This document shows, piece after piece, positions 46,424 to 58,800 of a stretch of 64,000 nucleotides of DNA. The notes beneath the pieces were generated by a model. It made no database searches, was not told the DNA's origin, and worked only from the letters and a program-made list of their open reading frames with translations. Numbering within the stretch: the first letter of the stretch is position 1; each line of letters starts with the position of its first letter. A program made the translations under genes and the position numbers. This DNA is from Panagrolaimus kolymaensis (lineage: Eukaryota > Nematoda > Chromadorea > Rhabditida > Panagrolaimidae), in the NCBI GenBank assembly GCA_028622995.1, contig JAJQJQ010000020.1, forward strand, positions 3,472,001-3,536,000, written 5' to 3'.

Positions 46424-46538
46424 GTCACAATCAGGGCTGTGCGATATCCGATATTTGGATGTTCGATATCGATATTCGATATTAAAATTATTTTTTCCGA
46501 TATCGATATTCGATATATCGCACAGCCCTGGTCACAAT
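46424..46538. mobile_element. hAT-type MITE
   Basis: A 99-base element (46432-46530) starts CAGGGCTGTGCGATAT and ends with its inverse, ATATCGCACAGCCCTG. The interior is made of ATCGATATTCGATAT palindromes. It is flanked on both sides by the same 8 bases, GTCACAAT (46424-46431 and 46531-46538). CAGGG termini plus an 8-bp target duplication are the signature of hAT transposons. There is no coding capacity, so it is a miniature element moved by a transposase encoded elsewhere. Confidence 0.92.
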
Positions 46539-48710
46539 GAATCAGAAAAAAAAATTTAAAAAAAGATGCGACAATCGAGAAAAAAAAAGAAATTGGAAAA
46601 ATTAGTCAGATTTTTGGCAGAAAAAAAAAATAAAAATCATCAAAAGCCTTCCGCCAGCCAGCCACGTCAAAATTGAATCAATTTTTAAAATAAAAATGCA
46701 AACATAGAAAATGGAAATGCAAAAATTTTTTATAAAAAAAAGCTCTATTTTGGTTGATAGATAAATCATAAACATTTTTTTATAGTCGAGTGTACAAAGA
46801 TTTAAGAATAAATTAGAAAAATGAAAGTTTGGAAGTAACCAAAAAGAAACAGAAAAATTTTCAGCAAGTGTTTCAAATAAAGAAACGGAGAAACGATAAA
46901 ATCAATGAAACTGAAGGGCGTTAACCTAAAATATTAAAAGGTTCCAAGAAAAATTTGACCAAAGGTTTTTTTTCTAGATTCAGTGGCCCGCAATAAACTT
47001 TATAAACCAATAAATTAAAAAGCGAAAAAATAACAAAAAAAATCATTAATAAAACCTTTAAAATTTTTATAGGAAGTTTTTAGTTCTAAACTTTAACACA
47101 GAAAAAAATAAGAGAAAAAATAAAATAAAAAAATTCTTTCTTCCGTTTTTGAGTTATAAGTTAAAATTAAATTAATGGAGTAAATTTGATTAAAGTATGT
47201 TTTATTTTTCTGCTCAGAAGTTAAAGCCCCATATTCTTTCAATAAATAGTTAATAAGATAATCTAATTCAACCTCCATAATTAAATCGGGAAGTCCCATT
47301 AAATCCAATAAATTGAAAAAAAGGTCAAAAAATTAAACTCCAAATAAAACCTTTTCGATCAAAACCATCCATCCCTGGCACACACACAAAAAAGGGGAGA
47401 AAAGAAAAATTCTATGCGACAAAATTGAAAAATCAATCAAACTACGACGACAAACAAAGACAACAACAAAATAAATCGATCAGCAGCGAGAAAAAAAAAA
47501 GCCTTTTTCTTTTACTCTTTTTTTTTCTTCGCCTTCTTATGTTGTTAGTATTTTTCCCGCTCATTGCTGCTGTTGTCGTCGTTTTTGCAAACAACAACGT
47601 TGAAAAATAAAAATAAAAATGGAGCACACATTATTTTAGTGGTTTATTTTTTTATTTCGCGCCTTTTAGATGGAAACAATAAAAATAAAGATCATCACTC
47701 CACAAAAAAAAAAAAAAAAAACGACTACTAAACTTCCTGTATTTGAGAGTTTTAGGAAGTCTCAAAAAAAAGAAGAAAGAAAATCTTTTTGGTTTTTCCT
47801 ATTTCCTCCTTCTTATTTTTTTTGTTGTTAGAAAAAAACAACATTTGACAATGTCAAATTCAAATGTTATTTTAGCTGTTGACTTCCAAGAAAAAAAAAC
47901 AGCAGCCAGAAAAAAAATAAGCAGTAGTTTAGTTCCAACTTGCAACAAACAAGCGTGGAACCACATAAAAAGATAGCAAAAGCAAAAAAAAAAATAGAGT
48001 GAGAAAAAAAAATGTGAACGACAAACTCCACCAAAATAAGAAAGGCACTTTTTTGTTTTTTTTTGAATTGAATTCAATGAGAGAGAAAAAAACTAAACAT
48101 GAAAAAAAAAATAGAAATAAACAAAAATGAATGAATGAAATTAGTTTTTTGTTATTAAAAACCACAAATAAAAAAATACATAGAAAGCTTCCAAAAAAAA
48201 ATAAAATAAAATAAGTATTGGGTTGGTTGGTTGTTCAACATTCGGATGCAAAACCAGCTAGTCCTTCATCTATGAGGAACAACAAAGCATTCCAGGTGTG
48301 GTTTTCTGACATCAGTAGTAGTGTCCATGGAAATGTGACTCCGACAATAGAAAATAATTTAGTAATGTATTAGGAAATTAAACATAGAGTATTTGGTAAT
48401 TTTATTCCTCATTTTTGGAATTGCTTGATATGTCAATATATGGCATAATGGTATCATTGCCATAGCCTAAAATGTTTGCTTGCTTCCTCCAATTTTTGTT
48501 TGTTCATTCATTCGTTCGTTCATTGCTATCGGTTGATTTTATTGTAGCTGCTTCTAAAAAATTCATGTAAATTTTTGCATAAAATTAAAATCTTGTTTTT
48601 CTTCTTTCAAAATTCACAATCTTTCATTCATTCCTTTACCGCCGCCGCCAAGAAAACGAGAACGTTGTTTGAAATTTTTTTGTTTGTTTGTGTTTGCTGA
48701 AGAATAAAAA
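46539..48710. other. Intergenic, upstream of the phosphatase gene
   Basis: Very A-rich, with long A runs (for example near 47705-47720). The ORFs at 47425 and 47743 are Lys/Phe-rich chance frames. A less biased stretch at 48200-48480 may be promoter or an unrecognised repeat. Confidence 0.4.
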
Positions 48711-50211
48711 ATGGCATCTAATCGTGAAACAAAATCCGATGGAATTGAAAGGCCTCGTCGACGAAGAAAACGTGGAGAACAAAAAACTCAAGAGGATGGA
48801 ACGCTTGATGCTGAGAACACTACAGCTCGGTAATTTTTTGTTTTTTATTACATTGGTTTACAAAGATTGAAATTTTTTTAGTGGAACTAAACCTTCTAGT
48901 GGTGGAAGTCGAACAAAAGGTTCAAGAAAATCTGGTGGAACACGAAAAGGTTGTACTGTTTTACCTCCTCAACCTCCTGTCGTACTAGGAAAGAATGTGG
49001 TAACTACGGAAGTTGAAGCAGCCATGGCAGATTTTGTTAAAAACACCCTTGCAAAAGGTTGGTTTATATTTATCTTTTCTTATATGTAAGTCATTGGTTC
49101 TTTCAGGAGTAGCTGGATTACGAAAAGAATTTGCTGAATTGAAAGTTTATACTGCGCCAGAATACAAATTTGAAGCATTTACAGCCAATACTCCAAGAAA
49201 TCGATACAAAGATGTCGTCTGCCTTGATGCCTCTCGTGTTGTTCTAACTTTGAATGTTCCACCAGAATCTGAATATGTTCATGCAAATTCAATCAAATTA
49301 GAAGGCCTCGATCGACAATACATAGCTACTCAAGGACCTTTAGGTTAGTTTTTTTAATAGCTTTGTTGTTTTCTTTGTAATATGCTCGCTTGTTTGCAGA
49401 ATCAACAATACCTGATTTTTGGCGCTTGGTCCATCAAGAATGTGCAACATCCGTGGTTATGCTTACTAAATGCGTTGAAGATGGAAAAAACAAATGTTCT
49501 CAATATTTTCCTGAAGCCAATGCATACAAAAATTATGGTTGTATGTTTGTGAACAACAAAAAAACTGAAACTGGCGATGATAAACTTTTAACTCATACAA
49601 TTGAAGCTCTTCCTGATGGTTGCAGTAACTCAACGGTTGTAAAACTTCTTCAAATGAATGATTGGCCTGATCGAGGTTTGCTGCTGCTTTTTTGATTAAC
49701 ATGACTTATTCGAGCAATTTTAGGTGTTCCTGAAAAACCTATGTGTGTTTTACGTCTAATACGAGCTATTCCTCCTGGTCTTTGTATTGTATGCTTTTTT
49801 AGTTAAAATTTGGAAAATCCTTTAATGAAAGCTTTTTTAGATTCATTGCTCAGCGGGTATCGGTCGTACAGGTACTGTTATCCTCATCGATGCTCTCATC
49901 AGTCGACTTCTAAAAGGACAAAATTGTTGTGTTAAAGAAATGTTCCAATCTCTTAGAAATCAAAGGGCCAGCGCCGTTCGTAAGTTCATCCTTTATTTGT
50001 AAACATGATTTCCGAAAATGTTGACAATTTTAGAAACTGAAGCTCAATATGTTCTTATTCACACCTGTGTTCTCGAATACATACGAGTATGTTTATTTGT
50101 TTTGTTTTTATCATTATTTCATGATTAATTTTTTAGGCAAAGCTGCCAGCTCAATATCGTCAATCTGCTCAAACGTTCGCTGATGAAGTAAAGAAATCAA
50201 ATATGGTCTAA
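48711..50211 (+). CDS. Protein tyrosine phosphatase
   Basis: Eight exons (48711-48829, 48882-49057, 49107-49343, 49400-49675, 49724-49788, 49841-49979, 50034-50086, 50137-50211) sum exactly to 380 codons. An N-terminal basic tail (ERPRRRRKRGEQK, then GGSRTKGSRKSGGTRKG) precedes one classical PTP domain. The substrate-recognition loop is NRYKDV, then YVHANSIKLEG and YIATQGPL. The mobile acid loop is NDWPDRGVP, the catalytic loop IHCSAGIGRTG with its Cys, and the Q-loop QTEAQYVLIH. All catalytic residues are present, so it should be active. No signal peptide or membrane helix is seen, so it is a cytosolic or nuclear enzyme, with the basic tail perhaps a nuclear signal. Nematodes have many such single-domain PTPs, often male-expressed. 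That is background knowledge, not read here. Confidence 0.92.
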
Positions 50212-50900
50212 TTTAACAATATTTATCATCATAAAATTTATTTATAAATTCAACAAAGTATATATGTAAAAATAAAACAGATTAACATTTTTATTTTTGT
50301 CTTGTAATTTCCAAACATTGCCTAATAGTTTTGAGAAGTATGAACATTTATTGCAGAGTTGCTTTTATTTCTGAGCATTGTATTGTTTTCCCAATAAACC
50401 TAGTTGTAAGTATGTTTACATATGAAATAAACCTCAACAGCGGATGAACATCGCAATTTAACATCGGTTTTGAATCTTTACCCAATCATAAACTGGAGAA
50501 ATAACCTTGTATGAGATTCAATATACCTTATGCTTAAAAGGACCAAAAAAAACGTTAAAACAAATAAGAACAAGCCGAAGTTTTAGCTTTCTTTTTATAA
50601 CAATTGCAGAAACATAGTCTAATCCTGATTAACTACGAAAACAAACAATTTTACTAACATTTATTAATATCAATAAGAAAATAATAATACAAAATAAAGA
50701 ACAGACAAGTGTTTCGCCGTTAAGAAACGACTCAGCCGGACACTTGGTTGAAATGGCGGCTTCTGTAACGCTCTTCAGCGGCTGAGCTTCATGTTACAGT
50801 AGCACATTGTTATGATATTGCTTCAGGCGTTTCCACCTATTTCACAAACCATAAACAACAACTTAAGCCTTTTCACATCATTATTTGCTACATCAGCGCT
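50212..50900. other. Intergenic, contains a hairpin pair
   Basis: AT-rich except for 50700-50800, which forms two hairpins (see the separate entry). The phosphatase 3' UTR lies at its start, with AATAAA at about 50271. Confidence 0.45.
50706..50799. ncRNA. Possible structured RNA: two adjacent hairpins
   Basis: CAAGTGT (50706-50712) pairs with ACACTTG (50740-50746). After a short hinge GTTGAAA, CTGTAAC (50763-50769) pairs with GTTACAG (50793-50799), with an inner GCTC/GAGC. The segment is much more GC-rich than its surroundings. A double-hairpin with hinge recalls H/ACA snoRNAs, but no clear H box was found and the terminal ACA lies inside the stem. It could instead be a mobile-element fragment. 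The strand is not determined. Confidence 0.3.
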
Positions 50901-52345
50901 GTAAAACCTGAAAACAAAAAGTGAAAGTTAATGAAAAAAAAAAGAATACGTAGACCTTCCAGGGTAACATCGATTTCTTGAATAACTCATCCAAATGATA
51001 ATATTTTGAAGCATAAGACAATAATCCAAGATGATCAGTTTTGTTGTGATTGAAATGATGATTATCCAAAGTGAAGTAATGAGTGTGTCTTGAGCATCCT
51101 TAGTTGAAGTGAATTCACGTAACATTTGTATAGTTTGCTCAAATTAGCAAACAGCAATTTGTCCAACTTCTAGCTTTCGAAAAGCCTTTTCAATCAAGCA
51201 GGCGCTTTGACATGTGATCTAAAAAAGATAAATAAGACTTACATCTCCCATACTGTTTTCGTCCATGCTTTGTGAATCATAAATAGCAAACATAATTTTG
51301 AAATTTCTTTATTGTTTTATTAGTTCTTCTTAGCCAAATCCGATTTTTTCGATAATCGCTAGCGATGTAAAAGACAAGACGACACATATTTAATCGTTTG
51401 CCAGTACAGTATTCACCTCTGAAATCAAAACATTATAGCAAATTAAAGGAATTAATAAAACATACTGTAAACGATTTGCAATGCGTGGTTCAAGAATTTT
51501 CCGCAAATTCAGACGCCATCAAAGCAATTGATTCACTTAAAGAAGCCTATTTACTAGCATCATTTGTATGAGCAGAAGATTCATCATTTCAGGTTGAATG
51601 TTCTTCAAATTCTTTTCAGCTTGTTTAGAAAGATCAAAGAAATCTGTAGAAACATGAATCATAGTATGTTTTTGTTCTTCAATGGTTAATGTGAAGTCGT
51701 CATCAGCCTTGCCTTGGATCAAAATCTCTTCGATATTCTTTTCACCGCTATCAAGTATATCAGCATAATTAGTTTTCATACATTCATATTGACTTCTGGT
51801 TGATCTAGCTTCTTCAAGAGTTGATTTTTGAACAACGAGTTGATCACGAGCATCGTGGTTTTCATCATTGATGTGCGCTAAATTCTTTGAATGTTGATCT
51901 AGTTCATCTTCATCCATTGCTTCATCCACTCTTTCGTCATACTTATCAACGTCCATGGTTTCATCTTCTTCAGCAGGTTGAGCATGTCGTCTTCGTGGAT
52001 CACGTTGGGTGGTTTCTTGATTCTCGGCATGCTCACTTTCAAGTTTTTCAGCTTCCTTTCTAAAATATTAAATACATTTTTTTCTCTTGTTTATAAAGCT
52101 TTTAACTTACGCAATAGCCAATAATCGCGCATCATTTGTGTCGTCTTTTTCCCCTTTTGATGATTCTTCTTTATCTTCAACTGTGTCATCCTTTTCTTTA
52201 TCAGCATTTTCTTTTTCTCCATCTTTCTTCTAGATTTTCATCAAGTTCCATGGTTTCTTCAGAATCTTCATCGCCTTGTGGATCCGCTTCATCATCGATA
52301 GCATCTTCATCAACTGGAATCCAAAGTTGAAAGCATGTAATAATT
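50900..52345 (-). pseudogene. mdn-1: Broken C-terminal part of midasin
   Basis: Midasin (REA1/MDN1) is the giant AAA ATPase that drives pre-60S ribosome maturation. Only its C-terminal end is here. Reading the minus strand: an acidic linker (VDEDAIDDEADPQGDEDSEE, MELDENLEE), then more acidic sequence and QRDPRRRHAQPAEEDETMDV. Next LRKILEPRIANRLQ, GEYCTGKRLNMCRLVFYIAS and RIWLRRTNK, then the MIDAS segment IMFAIYDSQSMDEN, and LEVGQIAVC. These match the conserved order of midasin's end. Damage: a frameshift after LDENLEE (about 52234); another between the acidic region and LRKILEP (51540-51600); another just before IMFAIYDS (about 51285); an in-frame TAA right after LEVGQIAVC (about 51148). The first MIDAS Asp is Tyr. 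A would-be intron of only 24 bases lies at about 51213-51236. Confidence 0.75.
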
Positions 52346-53758
52346 TTATTAGGATAAAATCGAAGTTTTAAAAATCAGTTGATTGATTTTAGGATTTTCT
52401 TTTTCAAATTCAAAGTTTTTATGGTGGCTCGAGTAAAGTAACAAAGTATCCATTTTGCCAAAAAAAAAATTGAAGCTTCACAAATTTTTCATAACTAAAA
52501 AACAAAGTTTGTTTGTTTGCTCAAGTTTGAAATAAATAGCACCTTTTTTATGTCTATTATTTTTTTAGTTACAACTTTGACCAATCATCGTACACCGCTA
52601 AAACCTTTAATATCATAAATACAACAATGCAAAGAAACCCATTAGGATTAAATTAATCTCTGATAGTGTTTGTACCTTTACTAAAAAATTTTTTCCATGC
52701 TTTCGAAACATTTTTTTACGTCATTTTTTTTTCTTCTTATAAATATACCAAAAACCAGCTGGTAGCTGCCTCATGCGCTCTTCTAACCATTTCCAGAAAA
52801 TTTTACTTCCCTAAAAAAAGATTGTACTTACTTAACCTCCCTTTTTATCCATCATCCATCCTTTTCTGCTCTTTTACATGTTTCCATTTTTGCTTTCACC
52901 ATTATTTTTTAGCTTGCAAAAAAAAAATAACATCAAAAAGAGATTTGGTTTGGAATTAAAAACAACTGTATGTTGTTGCAAGCAAAGGGATTTTTTGCTG
53001 TCTAATATTTTTATCCCTTTCTTTCCAACTCATTGTCGGCTTACTTAATTTTTTTAACCTTTAATTTCCATCAAATTAATAACTATTTTTTGCTTTAAAA
53101 ATATGTAGGGATTTCTCTTTTAGTTGTTGATAACATTTTTTCGAACACGAGATTTTTCTTTCCCACTTTTTTTTTCTTGTCTACGGACATTCTCTTTTTT
53201 CTTTTTTTTGCTCCTAGCTCCCATGTGATCGATAGGCATTCGTTCGTTCATTCGGGTGGTTCTTTTTTGTTTTATTTTTGATGTCACCGAGTTTTTGTCA
53301 AGCTGCTCTGCTGCTGCATTTGCTTCCTTGCTGCTGGCTGACTCACAAGAAAAAAATGTACACACAAAACATTCTCGAATGTACTCTCTCTCTTTTTTAT
53401 ATGTATCCCAGTATAAATGTGTGCATCCATCCATGTCTTTCCAACAAAAAAAAATTTGTACCATATAAAAATGTCCTTCTCTCTCTTGTTTTTCTTTTAC
53501 TTTTGCGTCTTTCATCACCAGCTTTTTTTATTTTTAAAAAGAAACTTTTTTTTTTGCTTTTGCTTGGCTGTCTTTTCTTTGCTGCATTAATACCAGACGC
53601 ACACGTCAACTAACACAACCAATATCAGTTTTTTTTCTTTCTCATCCATTTTTTGCGCATCATCTTTCATTGTTTTTTTTTCGTTCAAATTTTATGTTTT
53701 CGTGTTTGTTTTCCAACTTTTTAACATTCAGATTTTCAGGGTTAATAACATAAACTCA
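52346..53758. other. Intergenic region
   Basis: T-rich. Several overlapping frames on both strands (52666, 53120-53518, 53278-53613) are low-complexity and contradictory, so I support none. The last part is upstream of the gene at 53759. Confidence 0.4.
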
Positions 53759-55027
53759 ATGAATCCACAGAATATTGAAGGCGCATTTTCAATTGCAAGA
53801 AGTTATGCTCCAAGTGCTTCATCACCAACAGAAAGTTATGAACTTACACAGAAATTAGAAAATTTAACGCTTCAAAATGGTGGAATAACTTGTGGCAATG
53901 CTTTCTACTTTGGCAATGATAAGAATGTTAGCAACGATGGTAATTGGAACTCAATGTCGACAACAACAACATCGGTAAAAGAAATGTCAAATTGTTCTGC
54001 AAGTTGTTCTCATACTCCTGTTCTTGGAAATGTCATCAATTCTCATGATTTGTAAGTTGCTTTTATTACATGTTATAACAAGCTTTAGGTAGCTGGGGAA
54101 TATATTAAAGTGTAAATATTATGCAACTTTTTTATGTACTTTTTTGGTTATTGCTTAATTTTAAAGTTCGTTCTGTAAGAAGAATTGCTACTTTTACCTT
54201 TTCTAAGCTTTTTATAGTTGCAAAACATTGAGAAGAAGGTTGCTTAGCATATTCAGTTTAATAATGCCATTTCCTTTTCCTTGCTTTTCTGCCTGCAAAC
54301 AATAAACGTATCATATGTTAATTTTCCCTTGAGATTTACTATTTTCAAAGTTTGAAGAATATAAGCATTGCCATTTTTTGCTTTTTTGAACGTGAGAAAA
54401 AAATGGGGTAAGTCTAGTCAAAAGTTTAGGGGTAAACTAGTTCAGTATAATTTGTTTGAAGTTAGAGAAACTTTCCAAATGCTTTACTAGATAAAAAGCT
54501 TTTAACTCTTAAACTTTATTCGTTCATTTGCTTATGTTCACATTTTTAGACCTCGTCCAAAACGCTTTCGACTTCATTCAACTCGACGTCCTGATTCTTC
54601 AATTCCTCGAAAATCTCTTGATTTTTCATCTGTTCGTAAGAAGACTCAAACGAAGCCTTTATCGTCGCATCTTCGACCGAGAGCAACATCAATAGGAAGT
54701 CATCAACTATCTCAAGGAAAATTTGGTGCTGCATGTCGTTCATTGCATACATTTGCTGTTCGTCGACGAAAATCATTCTCGGTATCATCAATTGAAATTG
54801 AAGAACCTGATGCAACATCTTCCATGACAAGCGAACCTTCAGAAAGATCATCAAATGTTCAACAACAGCAGAAAGGATGTGGTCAAGAAGTTTCATCTCC
54901 AGATGTTCCGGATTATGATTATCCTGTTATTGAAAATGGTGAAATCGATGAGCTTGCAGAATATTTTGGTTATTTCGTCAATGTTAATCGAAAGATGTCT
55001 GCTTTAGCTGAATCCATGTATGTATGA
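53759..55027 (+). CDS. Ser/Arg-rich protein with conserved C-terminal motif
   Basis: Two exons, 53759-54051 and 54550-55027, phase 2, give about 256 residues. The N-terminal half is Ser/Thr/Asn-rich and probably disordered. Exon 2 begins PRPKRFRLHSTRRPDSSIPR and contains further basic stretches (FAVRRRKSFS). The C-terminus is the striking part: DYDYPVIENGEIDELAEYFG then YFVNVNRKMSALAESMYV. An acidic helix followed by K-M-S-x-L/M-A-E-x-M-Y at the very end recalls OSER1 (oxidative-stress-responsive serine-rich protein 1), but I recall that only loosely. Codon use is less AT-biased than in neighbouring noise, supporting a conserved gene. No enzyme motif. Confidence 0.65.
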
Positions 55028-55812
55028 ATATACTTTCTGTTCTCTTGGTTACCTTTCATGATGGCTACAACTCAGGTGCATATATTCTTTCTTTAAATGT
55101 TATTTTATTCTTTGCTTTTGTTTTTATTGTTGCGGATTGTTGCTAAAGTGTTTTGCTATGTATCTTACTTAGCAACTTTCGTCTTTACATCAACTTGCAA
55201 ATTTAATATTTTTACCCGTGATAAATTGTATTGTTTTTCTTCTTTTCCATTGTTTATTCTTTGTTAGCAATCATTTTATTTAATGATTTTTCTTCTTGTT
55301 TAATAAAAGTTTTATTCGTTAATTGTCTCTTTTTTATTGGCTTTTTATTTTCTGCGTTTTTATTTCATATGTTGTTGTTTTGCAATAATGAGGAGCGATA
55401 TCAAACTGTGATTTAGTATGAATAATTTATGGTACTCAGCCTTATGAAAGACAAAAATAACGCAGTTTAGTAATCAAAGCAAGAGTTACGGTTTCTTGGG
55501 TTTAGTAAATCGGAACTTTGGTTGGTTGTTGGTGGGTCATTTCTGTTTGGTTTATTGGCTGGACTTTGTTCAAATCCTTGACTTATTTTTTCTGAATCTT
55601 TGGCTGATTGTGCGTGCAACCAAGCATGACTAACTCTGCTTCTTTGAAAAATACATACAAATATAAAAAATTACCGGTATTGAAAGCATAGTTTTTACAA
55701 AAAAGTTTTGAAAGATTATGGAAGCATATAAGATTATTTTTGTTATGTCTGTACATACTTTTGTTTTTGCACCAAAAAAATTAGAAATGAAAGAAAAAAA
55801 TAAATAAAAGTT
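55028..55812. other. Intergenic between convergent genes
   Basis: T-rich spacer between the Ser/Arg-rich gene and the 3' end of the TRP-4 gene. Nothing recognised. Confidence 0.45.
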
Positions 55813-58800
55813 TTAATCAGTTGAAGTTCGAACTTTTCCTGTCATTTGATAATACATTTCAACAATTCTATTCCATTCAATCACAGATTCTAATGACATA
55901 TTTTGAATATTACCCGATTCTTCATTTTGTGCAATGTCTGAAAAAAAAAGAAGTTTTTTTTGTTGGATTTCGACAAAGAGACAGGAATTGGGATTTATGG
56001 GGAAAGAATAATAGCTTTTCTTGAAAAATCTAGCTAGCTAAAGGTTTCCTTTATTTTATGCAAGACTTTTTTAGGGGTTAGAAAATTTTCTCAAGCTTAG
56101 AATTTTTTTTTGGTAAGCTTTGGTACTTACCATCATCCTTTTCATCCATTCTTAATGTGGGTGAAACCCTTCCTTGTTGGCCATTCATTGAAAAGGCATC
56201 GATGTTTTCTTCATACCTCAAATCTTGCTGGGCTTTTTGCGAACATACTCTCACTAAAAATTTAATTATTTTAATTTTTTGCTTCATTAAATCAAAATTT
56301 TTAAAGAAAGAATTATTCGAGAAAGAAGAAGAAAAAGGAAGCTTACATTTATTTCGATATGCAACTTTTAAAACTATGTAAAGCTTAGTCAACATATTTA
56401 TTGGTGATGGAGTTGCAGATCGTTTATTCATTTGTCGAATTAACATTGCTCTACCAAATTTCCATTCTTTATCTGATTGAGCTTGAATCCTTTGATATGT
56501 ATCTGACATCATAGCAATTAATAAATTGATTAACACCTTTAAAGGGAATTATTTTTGTGTGATATTAGGCTTTATGATCGAGAGGATTAACTCACAATTA
56601 AAGTAACCATCATATAAATTCCAAAAAGTAATTTTAATACTATTTTAGCAAAATCTGGTACTAAATGCAATGGTGGCATATTATCTGGTTCAACGAGACC
56701 AAAAAGGGAGAAGAAAAGCATTTCGAGGGTTTGTCCAGGAGAAGCAAGGCGCATAAGTTCAGCGCTGTCTTCATCAACAGGTTGATAGGCAGGCTGAAAA
56801 AAGGGAAAATGGATGAAAATTTAGAAATTCATCAATAACATCCGAGTAACGTATTGCTTTAGAGCAGCAAAAAAAGTAAATATGAAAATTTTGAAGTTTT
56901 TGCTATCATCTTTAAAATATTTTTCGTTTTGATACTCACGAACTTACTTGAAAGATGGATGTAACATGAAGAGTAAAACCCGCAACGAATAACATTAAAA
57001 TAACTAAAAATCTTGTTAAATCATACATTAAATCTCGAATGATGATGGCCCAAGGACCAAATAAATGATGAACAGTTAAAAAATCTAAAAATTCCACAAA
57101 TGCAAATAACAACGCAAAAGCAAGGAGTTGATTTTTTAAATAAAGCATAGTTCTAGCAAAATGCATTTTTTCATCATTATCCAAATGTGTTAAATATACA
57201 GCTGGAAGTAAAAAAGCCAAAATATGTACTGCAATTGCAATAGCAGCAAGAATTAAAATTAATACTTTAACTATGCCTAAACCAGATCCACCTCCAACAT
57301 TAGTAAGTTCAGAAACGAGATTCCCAGATAACCAAAGGAGAAGAACCCATTCTACGGGATTAGGCATAATCGAAGTTACTTCATACATTTTATGAGTAAT
57401 ATTTAGAACCACAACGGTTAGCAAAATGGTGAAATAAACATGAGAGACAACGTGACAAACAAATTTAATGATTGGAGCCCTTCCTAAAAAAAGAAAGAAA
57501 AAGTAATGAATGAAAATTAATCAACGAACAAATTGGTTAAAGATGAAAATTTTAAATCTCTCTAAAAACTTACCAATTCGACTATCAAGTGGTAAAGAAA
57601 AATAAAACCATGCTGGTGGACAAATAAATACCAAAATAGCAAATGCAAGAAATTTCCAAAATGACCATTCCACTCTACCCGTCCATATTTCGGTTAAATA
57701 TCTTTGAACTGATGCATAACTAACAACTTCTTTTTGTTCATTTTCTATTAGCACATCTAAAAGTGGGCGGCCTCGATGATCTTTAGCTTTAAGTAACAAT
57801 GCAGCATTATATTCTGAAGCTGTAATACTCAATAATTCCACAGCCATATTTTCAGCATATACTGCAACATTAGATAAATCTTTTGCTCGTTCTTTTTCTT
57901 TTTCAGACATATCTCGATAAAGTGCAGATAATTTTACAGCGGTATCAATGGGTGCAGGAGATTGAAGAATGAATTCTTGAAGTGGCTCATTATCATTACC
58001 TTTTCCACAAACCATTAAATCAAAAATAAATTTTCTATCTTCCATTAATTGATGAGTATCATGCTTTTGTTTAAGTAAAAATCTCAAACAATCTATGTGG
58101 TTATGAGCCGCAGCAAAACAAAGAGGTACTTTGCCTTCTTTAGTTTCAGCTTGAGCATCCGCCGAAGAATTAACAAATAATTTTACAACATTTATATGTC
58201 CGGCTTTTGTTGCAAAATGCATTCCCGTCCATCCATTTTGATCCATAACATTTATATTTGATCCTTGAGCAATTAATAAACTAACCATTTCATAATGTCC
58301 ATTCATTGCAGCTAAATGTAATGGAGTCCTTCCTCGCCAATCTTTAGCATGTTGTTGTTGGGTGGAACGAGAAAGCAACATTCCCACAACAGCTATGTGG
58401 CCTTGTTGAGCAGCTAAGTGAAGGGGAATAACATTCTAAAAAAAATTGGGATTTTAGTTTGTAAAATTAAATAATTAGGATTAAGAAATTGACGAACCAT
58501 AGTGGTTGAAGTTGCATCAACTTGTACTCCTTGATTAAGTAACATTCGTACAAGGGAATCATGACCTGATTGAGCAGCCAAATGAAGTGGAGTTAAACCA
58601 TACTAAAAAAAGGGATTTATTTTTAAGGCTCTCGATTACAGAGTTGAAGGCAAGTTCAACTTGATTGCTGTTGTGCGCCATCCCAAAGTAAAAACTAATA
58701 AAGCTATGTGTTGCAAGAAATTGAATTAACTAATCGTTTTAATGAAAAACAAACCTCTGTAGCAAATTCTTTTACAACCAAATGATTATATATTGGTGGT

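Noticed and set aside
53120..53613. Overlapping 70-132-codon ORFs on both strands
   Set aside because: Low-complexity, mutually contradictory and without splice or start context; they come from T-rich and CT-rich runs.
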